48,384 nucleotides of DNA from Nocardia carnea (GCF_029869215.1 NZ_JARWPM010000246.1:1-48384); one strand, 5' to 3'; shown: positions 36,268-45,477, numbered from the stretch's first letter. Notes: generated by a model from the letters alone, not told the origin. Program-made: numbers and translations.

Positions 36268-37104
36268 TCAGTCGAACGCGGTTGCGCGCGTGACCTTTTC
36301 CCACGCCGTAACCTCCTCGCGGACGCCGTCCAGGTGGCCGAGCACCGTATCCACGGCATCCTCGCCCAACGGCAGGTGCAGTGGCGTGTGGTCGGCATCG
36401 AGCGCGGCCCGGATGGCGGCGGCCGCCTTGGCGGGATCGCCCGGCTGGGTGCCGTCGCCGTTCTCGACCATCCGGCGCGTGGCTCCCGCGGTTTCCGCGT
36501 ATTCCGCCATCTCGGCGCTGAAGTAGGCCGCGCCCGGCCCGAACAGGCCGGTGCGGAAGGCCCCGGGTTCCACCACCAGCACGCGGATCCCGAACGGAGC
36601 GACCTCGTCGGCCAGTGCTTCCGCGTAGCCCTCCAGCGCGAACTTCGTGGCGCTGTAGGCCGAGAAGCCCGCGAACGACATCTGCCCGCCGACGCTGCTC
36701 ATCATGACCACGGCGCCCGACCCCTGCGCGCGCATACCGGGCAGGACGGCACGGGTGAGCGCGGCCGGGCCGAAGAAGTGCAGGTCGAACAGGTCGCGGA
36801 GTTCCCGGTCGGTGGTTTCCTCCGCGGCGCCCACCTGCGTCCGGCCGGCGTTGTTGACCAGGACGTCGATGCGGCCGTGCCGCGCGGTGATCTCGGCGAC
36901 GACGGTCTCGATCCGCGCGGTATCGGTGACATCGAGAGCCACCGGATCGATCTGGTCCGGGTAGGCGGCGACCAGATCGTCGAGGGCGGCGGTGCGGCGG
37001 GCCACCGCGATCACGGTATCGCCGGCGTCGATCGCGGCCTGTGTGAGTGCGCGGCCGAAACCGCTGGTGGCGCCGGTGATCAGCCAGATCTTGGGATTGC
37101 TCAC
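36268..37104 (-). CDS. Short-chain dehydrogenase/reductase
   Basis: The 278-aa classical SDR has TGATSGFG at the nucleotide site (about 10-17), VLVNNAG, Ser in MMSSVGG and YSATK. Its VARRT after strand 2 suggests NADP preference. AGAGGAG lies before the GTG start. It is divergent from a LysR gene over 88 bases and is that regulator's probable target. The substrate is unknown; related proteins are often annotated as oxidoreductases of ketones. Confidence 0.92.
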   Translation of the reverse strand: MSNPKIWLITGATSGFGRALTQAAIDAGDTVIAVARRTAALDDLVAAYPDQIDPVALDVTDTARIETVVAEITARHGRIDVLVNNAGRTQVGAAEETTDRELRDLFDLHFFGPAALTRAVLPGMRAQGSGAVVMMSSVGGQMSFAGFSAYSATKFALEGYAEALADEVAPFGIRVLVVEPGAFRTGLFGPGAAYFSAEMAEYAETAGATRRMVENGDGTQPGDPAKAAAAIRAALDADHTPLHLPLGEDAVDTVLGHLDGVREEVTAWEKVTRATAFD

Positions 37105-37179
37105 GTCTCGTCTCCTCTTGGTTCGTGCTTCGAGAACGATCCTGCGGTGTCGTCGGGAAGGTGTCCAAGACCCGGTGTG

Positions 37180-37194
37180 ATAACCGTTGGTTAT
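37180..37194. promoter_or_regulatory. Palindrome ATAACC-GTT-GGTTAT overlapping the lysR start
   Basis: A perfect 6-base inverted repeat around GTT runs into the lysR ATG at 37193, in the divergent SDR/lysR gap. It fits the T-N11-A type of LysR box and would block lysR translation or transcription when bound. Confidence 0.65.
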
Positions 37195-38113
37195 GGATGT
37201 CCACGGACGCGAGCTGCGCTATTTCACCGCGGTGGCCGAAGAATCGAACTTCACCCGCGCGGCACAGCGCCTGTTCGTGTCGCAGCCGGCGCTGAGCAAA
37301 CAGATCCGCGCACTCGAACAGCAATTGGGCGCACCGCTGTTCGACCGGACCGGGCGTTCCGTCCGGCTGACTCCGGTGGGCGAGGCGCTACTGCCGCACG
37401 CCCGCCGTGTACTCGCCGCCTGGGACGCCGCCAGTGCGGATGTGGAGCTGGCGAAGGCCGGTCAGCGGGCGACCCTGACGATCGGCATCAGCACCAGTCC
37501 GGGCCGGGGGCTGCTCCCGGCGGTCCGGTCGCGATTCGCGGCCGCGTTTCCGGCGGCCAAACCGGTTCTGCGCCAGGTCGGCTGGACGGACCCCAGCACC
37601 GGGCTCGCCGACGGATCCAGCGATGTGGCCTACGTCTGGCTGCCGTTGGCCGATGCGCGGCGCTACGACTGGGTCGTGGTGGCCCGCGAGCCGCGCGTGG
37701 TGGCGCTGCCGGAAGCGCATGAGCTGGCGAGCCGCGACCTCATCGACTTCACCGATCTGCTCGACGAGCCGTTTCTCGCACTCCCCGAATCGGCGCCCGC
37801 GCTGCGGAATCATTTCCTCGCGGTCGAGGAGCGCGGCGGGCGGCCGGCGATCATCGGCGGCGAGATCTCGAGTACGGAGGAAACCTACGAATCCGTGCTG
37901 AACGGCGACGGTGTGGTACTGCTGGCGGCGGGCAACGCCCCGCTGGTCGCGCACGCGGGCGTCGTCGTGCGCCCGGTGCGAGGGATCGGGCCGAGCGAAC
38001 TGGCGCTGGCCTGGCGGCGGGCGGACGGGCGGCCCCTGGTGCGTGGCTATGTGGAGGCGTGCCGTTCGGCGCTGGCCGGTATGTCCGGGTCCGGGGATCC
38101 ACCGCGGAATTGA
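37193..38113 (+). CDS. LysR family regulator
   Basis: The 306-aa product has the LysR helix-turn-helix at about 5-63 (RYFTAVAEESNFTRAAQRLFVSQPALSKQIRALE) and an effector domain. It is divergent from the SDR gene. A palindrome overlaps its start codon. An in-frame TTG two codons earlier is not needed. No ribosome site is evident, so the mRNA may be leaderless. Confidence 0.9.
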   Translation: MDVHGRELRYFTAVAEESNFTRAAQRLFVSQPALSKQIRALEQQLGAPLFDRTGRSVRLTPVGEALLPHARRVLAAWDAASADVELAKAGQRATLTIGISTSPGRGLLPAVRSRFAAAFPAAKPVLRQVGWTDPSTGLADGSSDVAYVWLPLADARRYDWVVVAREPRVVALPEAHELASRDLIDFTDLLDEPFLALPESAPALRNHFLAVEERGGRPAIIGGEISSTEETYESVLNGDGVVLLAAGNAPLVAHAGVVVRPVRGIGPSELALAWRRADGRPLVRGYVEACRSALAGMSGSGDPPRN

Positions 38114-38115
38114 AG

Positions 38116-38129
38116 TAGAACGTGTTATA
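38116..38129. promoter_or_regulatory. KstR-type box before the acyl-CoA ligase
   Basis: TAGAACGTGTTATA fits the KstR consensus TnnAACnnGTTnnA exactly. It lies about 140 bases before the acyl-CoA ligase start and directly after the lysR stop. KstR is the TetR repressor of cholesterol catabolism in mycobacteria and rhodococci; this use here is inferred. Confidence 0.7.
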
Positions 38130-38268
38130 GTTTTTCCGGTTTGCGAGCCCCGGCGCGGGTGCCGGGCCGCGGCGCCTCGCGGGGTCGCCGGCGGTTCGGC
38201 GGCCCCGCGCCGGAGCGCCGGTCAACATCGCAGGGCCGCTCGTGCGAGCAGGCTCGAAAGGCAGACGA

Positions 38269-39858
38269 ATGAACACTGAACCGCATGTCGACGACACCGC
38301 CCTCCTGCACCGCGAGCCCCTGGCGGTGGACCTGCTGGGCAAGGCGCTCGAGCGTTACGCCGACCGCACCGCGGTCCATATCGACGACGCCACCCTGACC
38401 TATCGCGACGTGCGTGATCAGATCAGCCGGTTCGCGCAGGCACTGGCCTCGGCCGGCCTGGGCGTCGGCTCGCCGGTGGCCGTGCTCTCGGCGAACCGGC
38501 CGGAGGTGATCTTCGCCCAGGGTGCCAACAACGTGAACGGGTCGCGGGCGATGGCACTGCATCCGATGGGCTCGCTCGACGACCACGCCTATGTCCTCAC
38601 CGATGCCGGGGTGGAAACCCTGATCTACGACCCCGCCGGTTTCGACGAGCGCGCCGCGCAGTTGCGGGACAAGGTCCCCGGCCTGCGGAACCTGTTCTCG
38701 TTCGGGCCGTCGGAGTCGGGTACCGACCTCATCGAACTCGCCGCCGGTTTCACCCCCGCCCCGCTGCGGGGTCCGCAGGTCGACCCCAACGAGACGATGA
38801 GCCTCGCCTACACCGGCGGCACCACCGGTAAGCCCAAGGGCGTGGAGATGAGCTTCCGCGGCAGCACCACCATGCTGCGCATCCAGATGACCGAATGGGA
38901 ATGGCCGGACGAGGTCCGCTTCCTGGTGTGCACCCCGCTCAGCCATGCCGGCGCCGCTTTCTGGAACCCCACCGCCCAGCAAGGTGGCTCCATCGTGGTG
39001 CTGCCGTACTTCCACCCGGCCAAGGTCCTCGAGGCGATCGAGAAGTACAAGATCACCGCGACCATGCTCGTGCCCACCATGCTGTACGCGCTGCTCGACA
39101 GCCCCGATCTCGACAAGTACGACCTGTCCAGCCTGCAGACCGTCTTCTACGGTGCCTCCGCGATTTCGCCGACCCGGCTCGCCGAGGCGATCCGCAGGTT
39201 CGGGCCCATATTCTTCCAGTTCTACGGCCAGGCCGAGAGCCCGATGACGATCTCGGTGCTGCGCCGCGGCGACCACGACCTGAACAAGCCGGAGCGGCTG
39301 GCCAGTTGTGGCCGCCCGGTGCCGTGGCTCGACGTCGCCCTGCTCGACGAGAAGGGCAACGAGGTGCCTCAGGGCGAACCGGGTGAGGTGTGCGTGCGCG
39401 GTCCGCTGGTGATGAACGGTTACCTGAACAAGCCCGAACAGACCGCCGAGGCAACGGAATTCGGCTGGCTGCACACCGGTGATATCGCCCGCCAGGACGA
39501 GGAGGGTTTCCTCTACATCGTCGACCGCAAGAAGGACATGATCGTTTCCGGCGGTTTCAACGTCTACCCCCGCGAGGTCGAGGATGTGCTCTCGGCGCAT
39601 CCGGCGGTGAGCGCCGCGGCCGTGATCGGTGTGCCGGACGACAAATGGGGCGAGGCAGTCAAGGCGGTGGTCGTCCTGCGGGATGGTCAGTCGGTGGCGG
39701 TCGAGGAATTGCAGGCCCTGGTCAAGGACCGCAAGGGTGCGGTCTACACGCCGAAGACCGTCGATTTCGCCGACAGCATCCCGGTGAGCCCGCTGGGCAA
39801 ACCGGACAAGAAGGCACTGCGCGCCCGGTATTGGGGCGAGGGCCGGCAGGTGAACTGA
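38269..39858 (+). CDS. Acyl-CoA synthetase (FadD-type, ANL superfamily)
   Basis: The 529-aa ligase activates a carboxylic acid with ATP and CoA. The P-loop is YTGGTTGKPK at 181-190, then a YGQAES motif, the core GWLHTGDIARQDEEG, the hinge DRKKDMIVSGGFNVYP, and the late catalytic lysine in SPLGKPDKKALR. The KstR-type box upstream and the Ltp genes downstream suggest a steroid side-chain or fatty acid substrate. It is shorter and more divergent than FadD17/FadD19, so the exact substrate is open. AAGG lies before the ATG. A strong hairpin follows. Confidence 0.9.
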   Translation: MNTEPHVDDTALLHREPLAVDLLGKALERYADRTAVHIDDATLTYRDVRDQISRFAQALASAGLGVGSPVAVLSANRPEVIFAQGANNVNGSRAMALHPMGSLDDHAYVLTDAGVETLIYDPAGFDERAAQLRDKVPGLRNLFSFGPSESGTDLIELAAGFTPAPLRGPQVDPNETMSLAYTGGTTGKPKGVEMSFRGSTTMLRIQMTEWEWPDEVRFLVCTPLSHAGAAFWNPTAQQGGSIVVLPYFHPAKVLEAIEKYKITATMLVPTMLYALLDSPDLDKYDLSSLQTVFYGASAISPTRLAEAIRRFGPIFFQFYGQAESPMTISVLRRGDHDLNKPERLASCGRPVPWLDVALLDEKGNEVPQGEPGEVCVRGPLVMNGYLNKPEQTAEATEFGWLHTGDIARQDEEGFLYIVDRKKDMIVSGGFNVYPREVEDVLSAHPAVSAAAVIGVPDDKWGEAVKAVVVLRDGQSVAVEELQALVKDRKGAVYTPKTVDFADSIPVSPLGKPDKKALRARYWGEGRQVN

Positions 39859-39861
39859 GCG

Positions 39862-39905
39862 TCGCCGTGTGACCGGGTAGGACAACCTGCCCGGTCACAC
39901 GGCGA
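39862..39905 (+). terminator. Strong hairpin terminator of the acyl-CoA ligase
   Basis: A 20-base stem, beginning TCGCCGTGTGACCGGG, pairs with one wobble around a four-base loop and starts three bases after the stop codon. No U-run follows. Confidence 0.88.
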
Positions 39906-40103
39906 TTCGCGCCGTCGTTATCACACCGATGCCGGCGAAACCGTGGACCCGTCCGGTGAACCGGATCAGACTGGGTACCGCCGTTGAGGATCGTCGACAA
40001 CGAACCATCGCAGCACTGACACGCTGGACACAGCTCCACGACAACAGCTCGCGAGCGGGCCATCCGGGTCCGCACGATGGAACCAGTTGGGATGTGATCA
40101 ACG

Positions 40104-40538
40104 ATGACTACGACCCAGAGCAGTTCCCGCACCAGGCAGCGGGCGGTACGGGGCGCAGCCGCGGTTACCGGCCTCGGCGCCGTCGCCACCGCCCTCGTCC
40201 TCGCGGCCCCCGGCGCCGGCGCGGTACCGCAGAACGTGGGCGCCGATCCGGGCCGGAGCATGGGCATCAGCACTCCCTTCGGCACTACCTGCTCTTATCA
40301 GGTGCGGGCCGCGGTCAACAACAACACGCAACCGGTGACCTTCCGCGACAACGGCGTGGTGGTCGGCTTCAATCCGCCGGTCGCGACCCCGAACGGCATT
40401 ATCGCGACCACTACCTGGACCCCGCCCAACCCGGGGACCCATTTCATCAGCGCGGAACAGGGCGGCGTCACCGTCACCAGCGCACCCATCGAGGTCCGCA
40501 CCGGAATCAACGCGGGCACGGGTTGCGCGGTGCCCTGA
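40104..40538 (+). CDS. Secreted small beta-rich protein
   Basis: The 144-aa product has a Sec signal: basic TRQRAVRGAA, a hydrophobic core, and AGA before VPQN at about residue 40-41, a good cleavage site. The mature part of about 104 residues is rich in Thr, Asn and Gly, with a beta-sandwich look (VRAAVNNNTQPVTFRDNG, TWTPPNPGTHFISA) and two cysteines that may form a disulphide. It resembles Ig-like small secreted proteins of Nocardia and Rhodococcus. No function is known. The ribosome site is weak. Confidence 0.75.
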   Translation: MTTTQSSSRTRQRAVRGAAAVTGLGAVATALVLAAPGAGAVPQNVGADPGRSMGISTPFGTTCSYQVRAAVNNNTQPVTFRDNGVVVGFNPPVATPNGIIATTTWTPPNPGTHFISAEQGGVTVTSAPIEVRTGINAGTGCAVP

Positions 40539-40614
40539 TCCGGACCGTCGACGTACCGGTTTCGCGTCCGGCATGCACAGCGGGTCCGTCGAAACCGGCA
40601 CTCAACGGCCTCGG

Positions 40615-40651
40615 GCGGCGGGGAGCCGGCGAAGCTGCCACTCCCCGCCGC
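40615..40651. terminator. Hairpin between secreted protein and toxin genes
   Basis: GCGGCGGGGAG at 40615-40625 pairs perfectly with CTCCCCGCCGC at 40641-40651. It separates convergent genes and may act in both directions. Confidence 0.6.
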
Positions 40652-40679
40652 TGCCGACCGGCCTCGGCAGCATCGACAT

Positions 40680-40946
40680 CTACCGTTCGTAGATATCTCG
40701 GCGATGCCCGGCAGATACGACCAGGATGATCAGTTTGCCGTCGTCGACTTCGTAAACGACACGGTAATTTCCGACTCGCAGCCGGAATCCGCTCCGGCCG
40801 GTGAGGGCTTTGACGTCTACGCCGTCACGGCGGTAGGGGTCGTCACCCAACAGGGTGAGGGCCACCAGCAGGCGTAAGGCATCTTCCTGCGGGATCGCCC
40901 GAAGAGCGCGTCGGGCCGCGGGAGTCCAGGCGAACTCGTATTTCAC
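40680..40946 (-). CDS. RelE/ParE-type toxin
   Basis: The 88-aa protein has the RelE fold pattern: a helical start (WTPAARRALRAIPQEDALRLL), GRSGFRLRVGNYRVVYEVDDG and the C-terminal GHRRDIYER. The active-site Arg and Tyr of RelE homologues are probably those in RLRVGNYRV and IYER. It overlaps the antitoxin by four bases, antitoxin first. The likely effect is ribosome-dependent mRNA cleavage. Confidence 0.92.
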   Translation of the reverse strand: MKYEFAWTPAARRALRAIPQEDALRLLVALTLLGDDPYRRDGVDVKALTGRSGFRLRVGNYRVVYEVDDGKLIILVVSAGHRRDIYER

Positions 40947-41221
40947 GCGACAGCATCATTCTCGGAGGCAAGCACCTCGTCCATCATCTGGCCCAGCGTG
41001 ATGCGTTCGGGCTCACCGCCTTCGGCGAGGGCGTCATCGGCCATGCGGCCGAGCTGCTCGTCTTCCCATTCCTCGAGTTTGGCGAGCATGAACAGTGGAA
41101 TGACTGCCGCTGCCGGTTCGCCGCCGCGCGTGATCACTGTGACATGCCCGTCCTGGCTGGCGGCGTTCACGACGGAGGGCAATTGCGCGCGAGCCTCGCG
41201 AATGCTCAGCTTATCGTCCAT
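40943..41221 (-). CDS. Phd/YefM-type antitoxin
   Basis: The 92-aa protein (ATG at 41221) has the Phd/YefM DNA-binding start, SIREARAQLPSVVNAAS, then VTVITRGGEPAAAVIPL, and an acidic C-terminal toxin-binding tail. It is the antitoxin of the RelE pair. An inverted repeat lies 10 bases upstream; a GTG at 41236 would put the operator inside the coding sequence and is less likely. Confidence 0.92.
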   Translation of the reverse strand: MDDKLSIREARAQLPSVVNAASQDGHVTVITRGGEPAAAVIPLFMLAKLEEWEDEQLGRMADDALAEGGEPERITLGQMMDEVLASENDAVA

Positions 41222-41230
41222 ATCGAAAGT

Positions 41231-41248
41231 GTACACGCGGGTGTGTAC
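41231..41248. promoter_or_regulatory. Toxin-antitoxin operator, GTACAC-N6-GTGTAC
   Basis: A perfect 6-base inverted repeat around GCGGGT lies 10 bases upstream of the antitoxin start, as expected for autorepression by Phd/YefM. Confidence 0.65.
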
Positions 41249-41280
41249 CGGGCGTGCCGATCGGTCGATGGGCCGGTCGC

Positions 41281-41997
41281 TCAGCGGTCGGGTGGACCGG
41301 TGAGGATCGCGGTGACCGTGTCGATGAGTTCGCTGAGCAATTCGGCGGGGGAGAGGCGGGTACCGCTGAGGGCGAGCATGCCCTGCAGGCCTTCCGGGTC
41401 GCCCAGGGTTTGAAACGTCAGGTTCATGGCCTGGGTGAGGCGGAAGCGGATGGTGCGCGGGGACGTCTCCGGGGCGACTCGCTGCAGTAGATCGTTGAAG
41501 CGGCGGGCCTGCGGGGCGAAACCTTCGGTCAGCCGGGTGAGGGCGGGGTGATTACTACTCATGATGCCGGCGACCAGGCGGATCCACGGCGTACCGCCGG
41601 CGGCCGCCAGTTCGCCGACCGGGCGGACGAAGGCCTCGGCGAGGGCGCGGGCATCCGGCGTCCCGGATTCCTCGACGGCGTCGAGCAATTCGGCGCGGCG
41701 GGCGTGCAATTGCTCGCTGCGGCGGCTGATCAGCGCCTCGACCAGGGCGTCCTTGGAGCCGAAATGGTAATGCACCGAGGCGACGTTCGCCCCCGCCTCG
41801 GCCATCACCGAACGCAGGGAGACCGCGTCGATACCGCGTTCGGCGAACAGGCGTTCCGCGGCGAGGACGAGGCGTTGATCGGTGGGGAGGTCGGAGTCCG
41901 GGGCGAACGAGCCCGCGTCGTCTCCGGTGCCCGGTTGCGCGCGCGGGGGTGCGGGCGGGCGTTCGTCCCGACCCGTCCGCACCCGGCTTCGCGTCAT
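41281..41997 (-). CDS. TetR/AcrR family regulator, end of the Ltp operon
   Basis: The 238-aa product carries a disordered N-terminal extension (about 1-38) before the TetR helix-turn-helix (LVLAAERLFAERGIDAVSLRSVM, then VHYHFGSKDAL). It starts 11 bases after the thiolase stop, so it is the last gene of the DUF35-Ltp-thiolase operon. It may control that operon, with the palindrome at 46477-46492 as a possible site. Confidence 0.9.
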   Translation of the reverse strand: MTRSRVRTGRDERPPAPPRAQPGTGDDAGSFAPDSDLPTDQRLVLAAERLFAERGIDAVSLRSVMAEAGANVASVHYHFGSKDALVEALISRRSEQLHARRAELLDAVEESGTPDARALAEAFVRPVGELAAAGGTPWIRLVAGIMSSNHPALTRLTEGFAPQARRFNDLLQRVAPETSPRTIRFRLTQAMNLTFQTLGDPEGLQGMLALSGTRLSPAELLSELIDTVTAILTGPPDR

Positions 41998-42008
41998 GAC
42001 CGAGAACT

Positions 42009-43208
42009 CTAGGAGACGGCGCCGGGCGCGCCGTAGAGGGTCACCACACAGGCGCCGCCGAGCCCGAGATTATGTGCCAATCCGAGCCGTGCGCCGGCCA
42101 CCTGCCGGTCGCCCGCCGCGCCCCGCACCTGCGTGACGAGTTCGGCGCACTGTGCCAGCCCGGTGGCGCCCAGCGGATGCCCCTTGGAGATGAGCCCGCC
42201 CGACGGGTTCACCACCCAGCGGCCGCCGTAGGTGGTGGCCCCGGATTCGACCAGTGCGCCCGATTCACCTTCGCCGCACATACCGAGCGCCTCGTAGGTG
42301 AGCAGTTCGTTGATCGAGAAGCAGTCGTGCAGTTCGAGAACGTCGATCTCGTCGATCCCGACCCCCGCGCTCTCGAGCACCCGCTGCCCGGCGAGCCGGG
42401 CCATGGGCGCGCCCACCACATCGATCATCGAACCCGATTCGAAGGACGCTCCGGTATCGGTCACCAGTTCCTGGGCCAGGATCGGCACCGCCCGGTCGAG
42501 TCCGTGTTCGCGCACGTACCGTTCACTCACCAGCACCGCCGCCCCGGCCCCGTCGGACATGGGGGAGCACTGGGACCGGGTGAGCGGATCGGAGACCAGT
42601 TTGTCGCCGAGCACCTGGTCGAGGGTGTAGGCGTCCTGGAACTGGGCTTTCGGGTTGCGGGTGGAGTGTTCGTGGTTCTTCACCGCGACCTGCGCGAGCT
42701 GTTCGCGGGTGGTCCCGTACCGCTTCATGTGCTCGTTGGCGGCGGCCCCGAAGAACTGCGCGGTCATCGGTGCGGCGCTGAACCCCGCGGCGGCTTTCAG
42801 GGCGTCCATATGCCAATCGACGGTGGTGACCTTCGGGACGCTGCCGTCACCGGACATCGCCTGTTTGGTCATCTGCTCGAACCCGACCGCGAGCACGATA
42901 TCGGCCAGCCCCGCCTGCACCCATTCCCGCGCGAGCACCAGCGCACTCGACCCGGTGGCACAGTTGTTGTTCACGTTCACCATCGGGATCCCGGTGAGCC
43001 CGATCTCGTACAGCGCCCGCTGACCCGCCGTGGACGGCTGGAATACGTAGCCGACGGCGGCGCGCTGCACCCGGTCGTAGGTCACCCCGGCGTCGCCGAG
43101 CGCCTGGTGCACCGCCTCGGCGACCATCTCCGGGTAGGTCCAGTCCCGCGACTGGATCTTCTCGAACTTCGTCATCCCGACACCGGCGACATATACCCGC
43201 TCGGTCAT
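42009..43208 (-). CDS. SCP-x/lipid-transfer-type thiolase
   Basis: The 399-aa thiolase has the active-site cysteine C83 in NVNNNCATGSSAL, the His in GHPLGATG (about 350) and a final GGACVVTLYG with the second cysteine. It therefore looks catalytically complete. It resembles mycobacterial nonspecific lipid transfer proteins. GAGGAGAG lies before the ATG. It follows the Ltp3-like gene by 47 bases. I infer thiolysis of a steroid or fatty side-chain 3-oxoacyl-CoA. Confidence 0.9.
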   Translation of the reverse strand: MTERVYVAGVGMTKFEKIQSRDWTYPEMVAEAVHQALGDAGVTYDRVQRAAVGYVFQPSTAGQRALYEIGLTGIPMVNVNNNCATGSSALVLAREWVQAGLADIVLAVGFEQMTKQAMSGDGSVPKVTTVDWHMDALKAAAGFSAAPMTAQFFGAAANEHMKRYGTTREQLAQVAVKNHEHSTRNPKAQFQDAYTLDQVLGDKLVSDPLTRSQCSPMSDGAGAAVLVSERYVREHGLDRAVPILAQELVTDTGASFESGSMIDVVGAPMARLAGQRVLESAGVGIDEIDVLELHDCFSINELLTYEALGMCGEGESGALVESGATTYGGRWVVNPSGGLISKGHPLGATGLAQCAELVTQVRGAAGDRQVAGARLGLAHNLGLGGACVVTLYGAPGAVS

Positions 43209-43255
43209 GTTCTCTCCTCGTTTCGGTGCGGCCCTGTGTGCCGCGATCGTGCCGG

Positions 43256-44410
43256 TCAGGATTGCGGAGGTTCGGAACCGACCACCCACAGGGCGTGGAA
43301 CTGGGCGGCCCCGCCCATCGCGTGCCCGACCGCAAGCCGCGCGTCCGGCACCTGGTGCTCGCCCGCGGTCCCGCGCACCTGCATGGCCGCTTCGGCGAAG
43401 CGGATCAAACCGGTTGCGCCCGTGGGGTTTCCGGAGAGCACGCCGCCGGAGGGATTGATGGGCAGCGACCCGCCGAACGCGGTCCGCCCGGAATCGACCA
43501 CCTTCCAGCCTGCGCCGACCTCGGCCAGCCCCACGTTCTCCAGCCAGATCGGTTCGAACCAGCTGTAGGGGATGTAGAGCTCGGCGGTATCGATCTCGCG
43601 CGCCGGATCGGTGATCCCGGCCTGCCGGTAGGCGTCGGCGGCGCACAGCCGCCCGGCCTCGGGATTCACCTCGTCGCGGCCCGCGAAATGCCCGGTCTCG
43701 GTGCGCCAGGACATGCCGTGGATCCAGGCCGGTGGGCGACCGGTGTGGTGGGCATCGTCCGCGCCGGTGATCACCACCGCGCACGAACCGTCCGAGGACG
43801 GGCACGATTCCAGGAACCGGATCGGATCCCACAGCATCCGCGATTCCCGTACCTGCTCGACGGTGATATCGGGTAACTGGATGTGCGCGTAGGGGTTTCG
43901 CGTCGCATTCAGCCGGTGGTTCACCGCGATCTGCCAGCCGATGTGCTCGGGCGCTTCCGACCGGCGGATGTACTCCCGGATCACCGGCGCGAAATGCGCG
44001 CCCGCCCCCGCGCCCAGCTGGGCGCTGAACGGCAGCCCGCGCGACAGCGCCCAGGTGAAATCACCTTCGGACTCTTTCGAATACGCCACCACCAGCACCC
44101 GCCGCGCCAGGCCCGCCTGCACCAGGTGGGCCCCGTAGATCGCCGCGTGCCCACCGACGCTGCCACCGGTGAACACCCGGGTCACGGGCAGTCCGCGCGC
44201 CCCGATGGCATCGGCCAGATACAGCTCCGGGTTCATCACCCCATCGAACAGGTCCGGCGTTTTCGACAGCACGATCGCGTCGATCTCGCCGAATTCCAGT
44301 TCGGCGTCGGCCATCGCCTCGTCCACGGCCTCGCGCACCATGGCGCCGATGGTGACCTTGCGTTTCTTGGCCTGTTTGCTCTGGCCGATGCCGACGACCG
44401 CGAGTTTCAT
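43256..44410 (-). CDS. Ltp3-like thiolase-fold protein (probable retro-aldolase)
   Basis: The 384-aa protein has a thiolase fold but lacks its catalytic residues. The nucleophile region reads FTGGSVGGHAAIYGA with no cysteine, and the His motif reads SGNPTGATG with Asn in place of His. The same losses occur in Ltp2-type retro-aldolases that work with DUF35 proteins to release acetaldehyde- or propionyl-type units from steroid side chains. Gene order matches mycobacterial Rv3521-Rv3523, where this would be Ltp3. It overlaps the preceding gene by four bases. Confidence 0.85.
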   Translation of the reverse strand: MKLAVVGIGQSKQAKKRKVTIGAMVREAVDEAMADAELEFGEIDAIVLSKTPDLFDGVMNPELYLADAIGARGLPVTRVFTGGSVGGHAAIYGAHLVQAGLARRVLVVAYSKESEGDFTWALSRGLPFSAQLGAGAGAHFAPVIREYIRRSEAPEHIGWQIAVNHRLNATRNPYAHIQLPDITVEQVRESRMLWDPIRFLESCPSSDGSCAVVITGADDAHHTGRPPAWIHGMSWRTETGHFAGRDEVNPEAGRLCAADAYRQAGITDPAREIDTAELYIPYSWFEPIWLENVGLAEVGAGWKVVDSGRTAFGGSLPINPSGGVLSGNPTGATGLIRFAEAAMQVRGTAGEHQVPDARLAVGHAMGGAAQFHALWVVGSEPPQS

Positions 44411-45477
44411 CGGTCTCCCTCCAAAAGGCAGATCATGTTCTGCTGGAGCGCGGGCCCGCTGGTGGCATGCGCCAGGGCGCGATCCGCGCGACCGTTCAGG
44501 ATGTGCCGGGCGGCGTCGCCGATCCGGATCAGCCCGGTCGCCGTGGTGGGGCGGGCGACCAGTGGTCCGCCACCGGGGTTGATTGCCGCGCCGGACAATC
44601 CGAGAATTTCGGCCAGGAACGGTTCCTGGTAGCTGTATTCGGTGTGCAATTCGGCGATCTGGACGTCGCGGGCGCCGAAACCGGCCTGCTGCGCCGCCTT
44701 GGCCGCCGCGATCCCGACGGTATCGGCGCGGGTGAGATCCCGGGTGCCCGGATAGTGCGAATCCATCCGGTGGTCGGCGCCGCGTACCCAGGCCGGGCGC
44801 CGCGCCAGCCGCCGGGCGGTATCGCCGGCGGCCAGGACGAGCACGGCGGCGGCATCGCCGATGGGCCCGCGGTCGTGTTCGCGCAGTGGCGACGCCAGAT
44901 ACGGCGCGGCCAGCAGTTCGTCCACCGTCACCTCGCCCGCTACCTGCGCGGCCGGGTTACCCACCGCACCGGCACGGGCCCGCGCGACCACCTCGGCCAT
45001 CTGTTTCTCGTCCAGCGCGCCGGCCGCGATCAGCGCCTGCGCCTGGAGCGCGGCGAGCGCGTCCTGATGCGGCCGCAGCGGGGCCAGGAAGTAGGGGTCG
45101 AGCTGGGTTCCGGCCACCTGGTCCAGGTCGTGCGCCAGCGATCCGCGCCCGACCCCGTAGACGACCGCGATCTCGCCCTCGCCGAGTTGCAGCCACGACC
45201 ACGCCTCGTAGGCCGCCCACGCCGCGTCCATCTCCACATGCGATTCGGAGATCGGCGGCCACGCGCCCACCGCGTCCAGCGATTCGATATAGGCGAACGT
45301 GCGCCCCTCGTGGAAATCATGGCTGCCGGAGGTCCAGAAATCGACCTCGGTGCGGTCGATTCCCGCCGAGGCCAGGGCTTCCCGCATCACCGGCAGCAGG
45401 ATTTCGGCCATATCGTCGCGGCGATCGGCCGCCATACCCGGTGACTGCGCGAATGCCACCACCGCGATCTCACGCAT
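44407..45477 (-). CDS. Ltp4-like thiolase-fold protein
   Basis: The 356-aa thiolase relative lacks the nucleophile Cys (SESHVEMDAAWAAYEAW at that place) and has NPGGGPLVARPTTATGL where HP should stand. It probably pairs with the Ltp3-like protein and the DUF35 proteins as a mixed complex. GGGAGG precedes the ATG. It overlaps the DUF35 gene by 8 bases and the Ltp3-like gene by 4 (ATGA). Length and order fit Ltp4. Confidence 0.85.
   Translation of the reverse strand: MREIAVVAFAQSPGMAADRRDDMAEILLPVMREALASAGIDRTEVDFWTSGSHDFHEGRTFAYIESLDAVGAWPPISESHVEMDAAWAAYEAWSWLQLGEGEIAVVYGVGRGSLAHDLDQVAGTQLDPYFLAPLRPHQDALAALQAQALIAAGALDEKQMAEVVARARAGAVGNPAAQVAGEVTVDELLAAPYLASPLREHDRGPIGDAAAVLVLAAGDTARRLARRPAWVRGADHRMDSHYPGTRDLTRADTVGIAAAKAAQQAGFGARDVQIAELHTEYSYQEPFLAEILGLSGAAINPGGGPLVARPTTATGLIRIGDAARHILNGRADRALAHATSGPALQQNMICLLEGDR

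Noticed and set aside
34440..36398. 652-aa minus-strand open frame
   Set aside because: It is the antisense reading of the semialdehyde dehydrogenase gene, with repetitive Gly/Arg composition typical of GC-rich shadows.
43256..44410. Annotation as acetyl-CoA acetyltransferase
   Set aside because: The catalytic cysteine and histidine of thiolases are replaced, so thiolase activity is unlikely.
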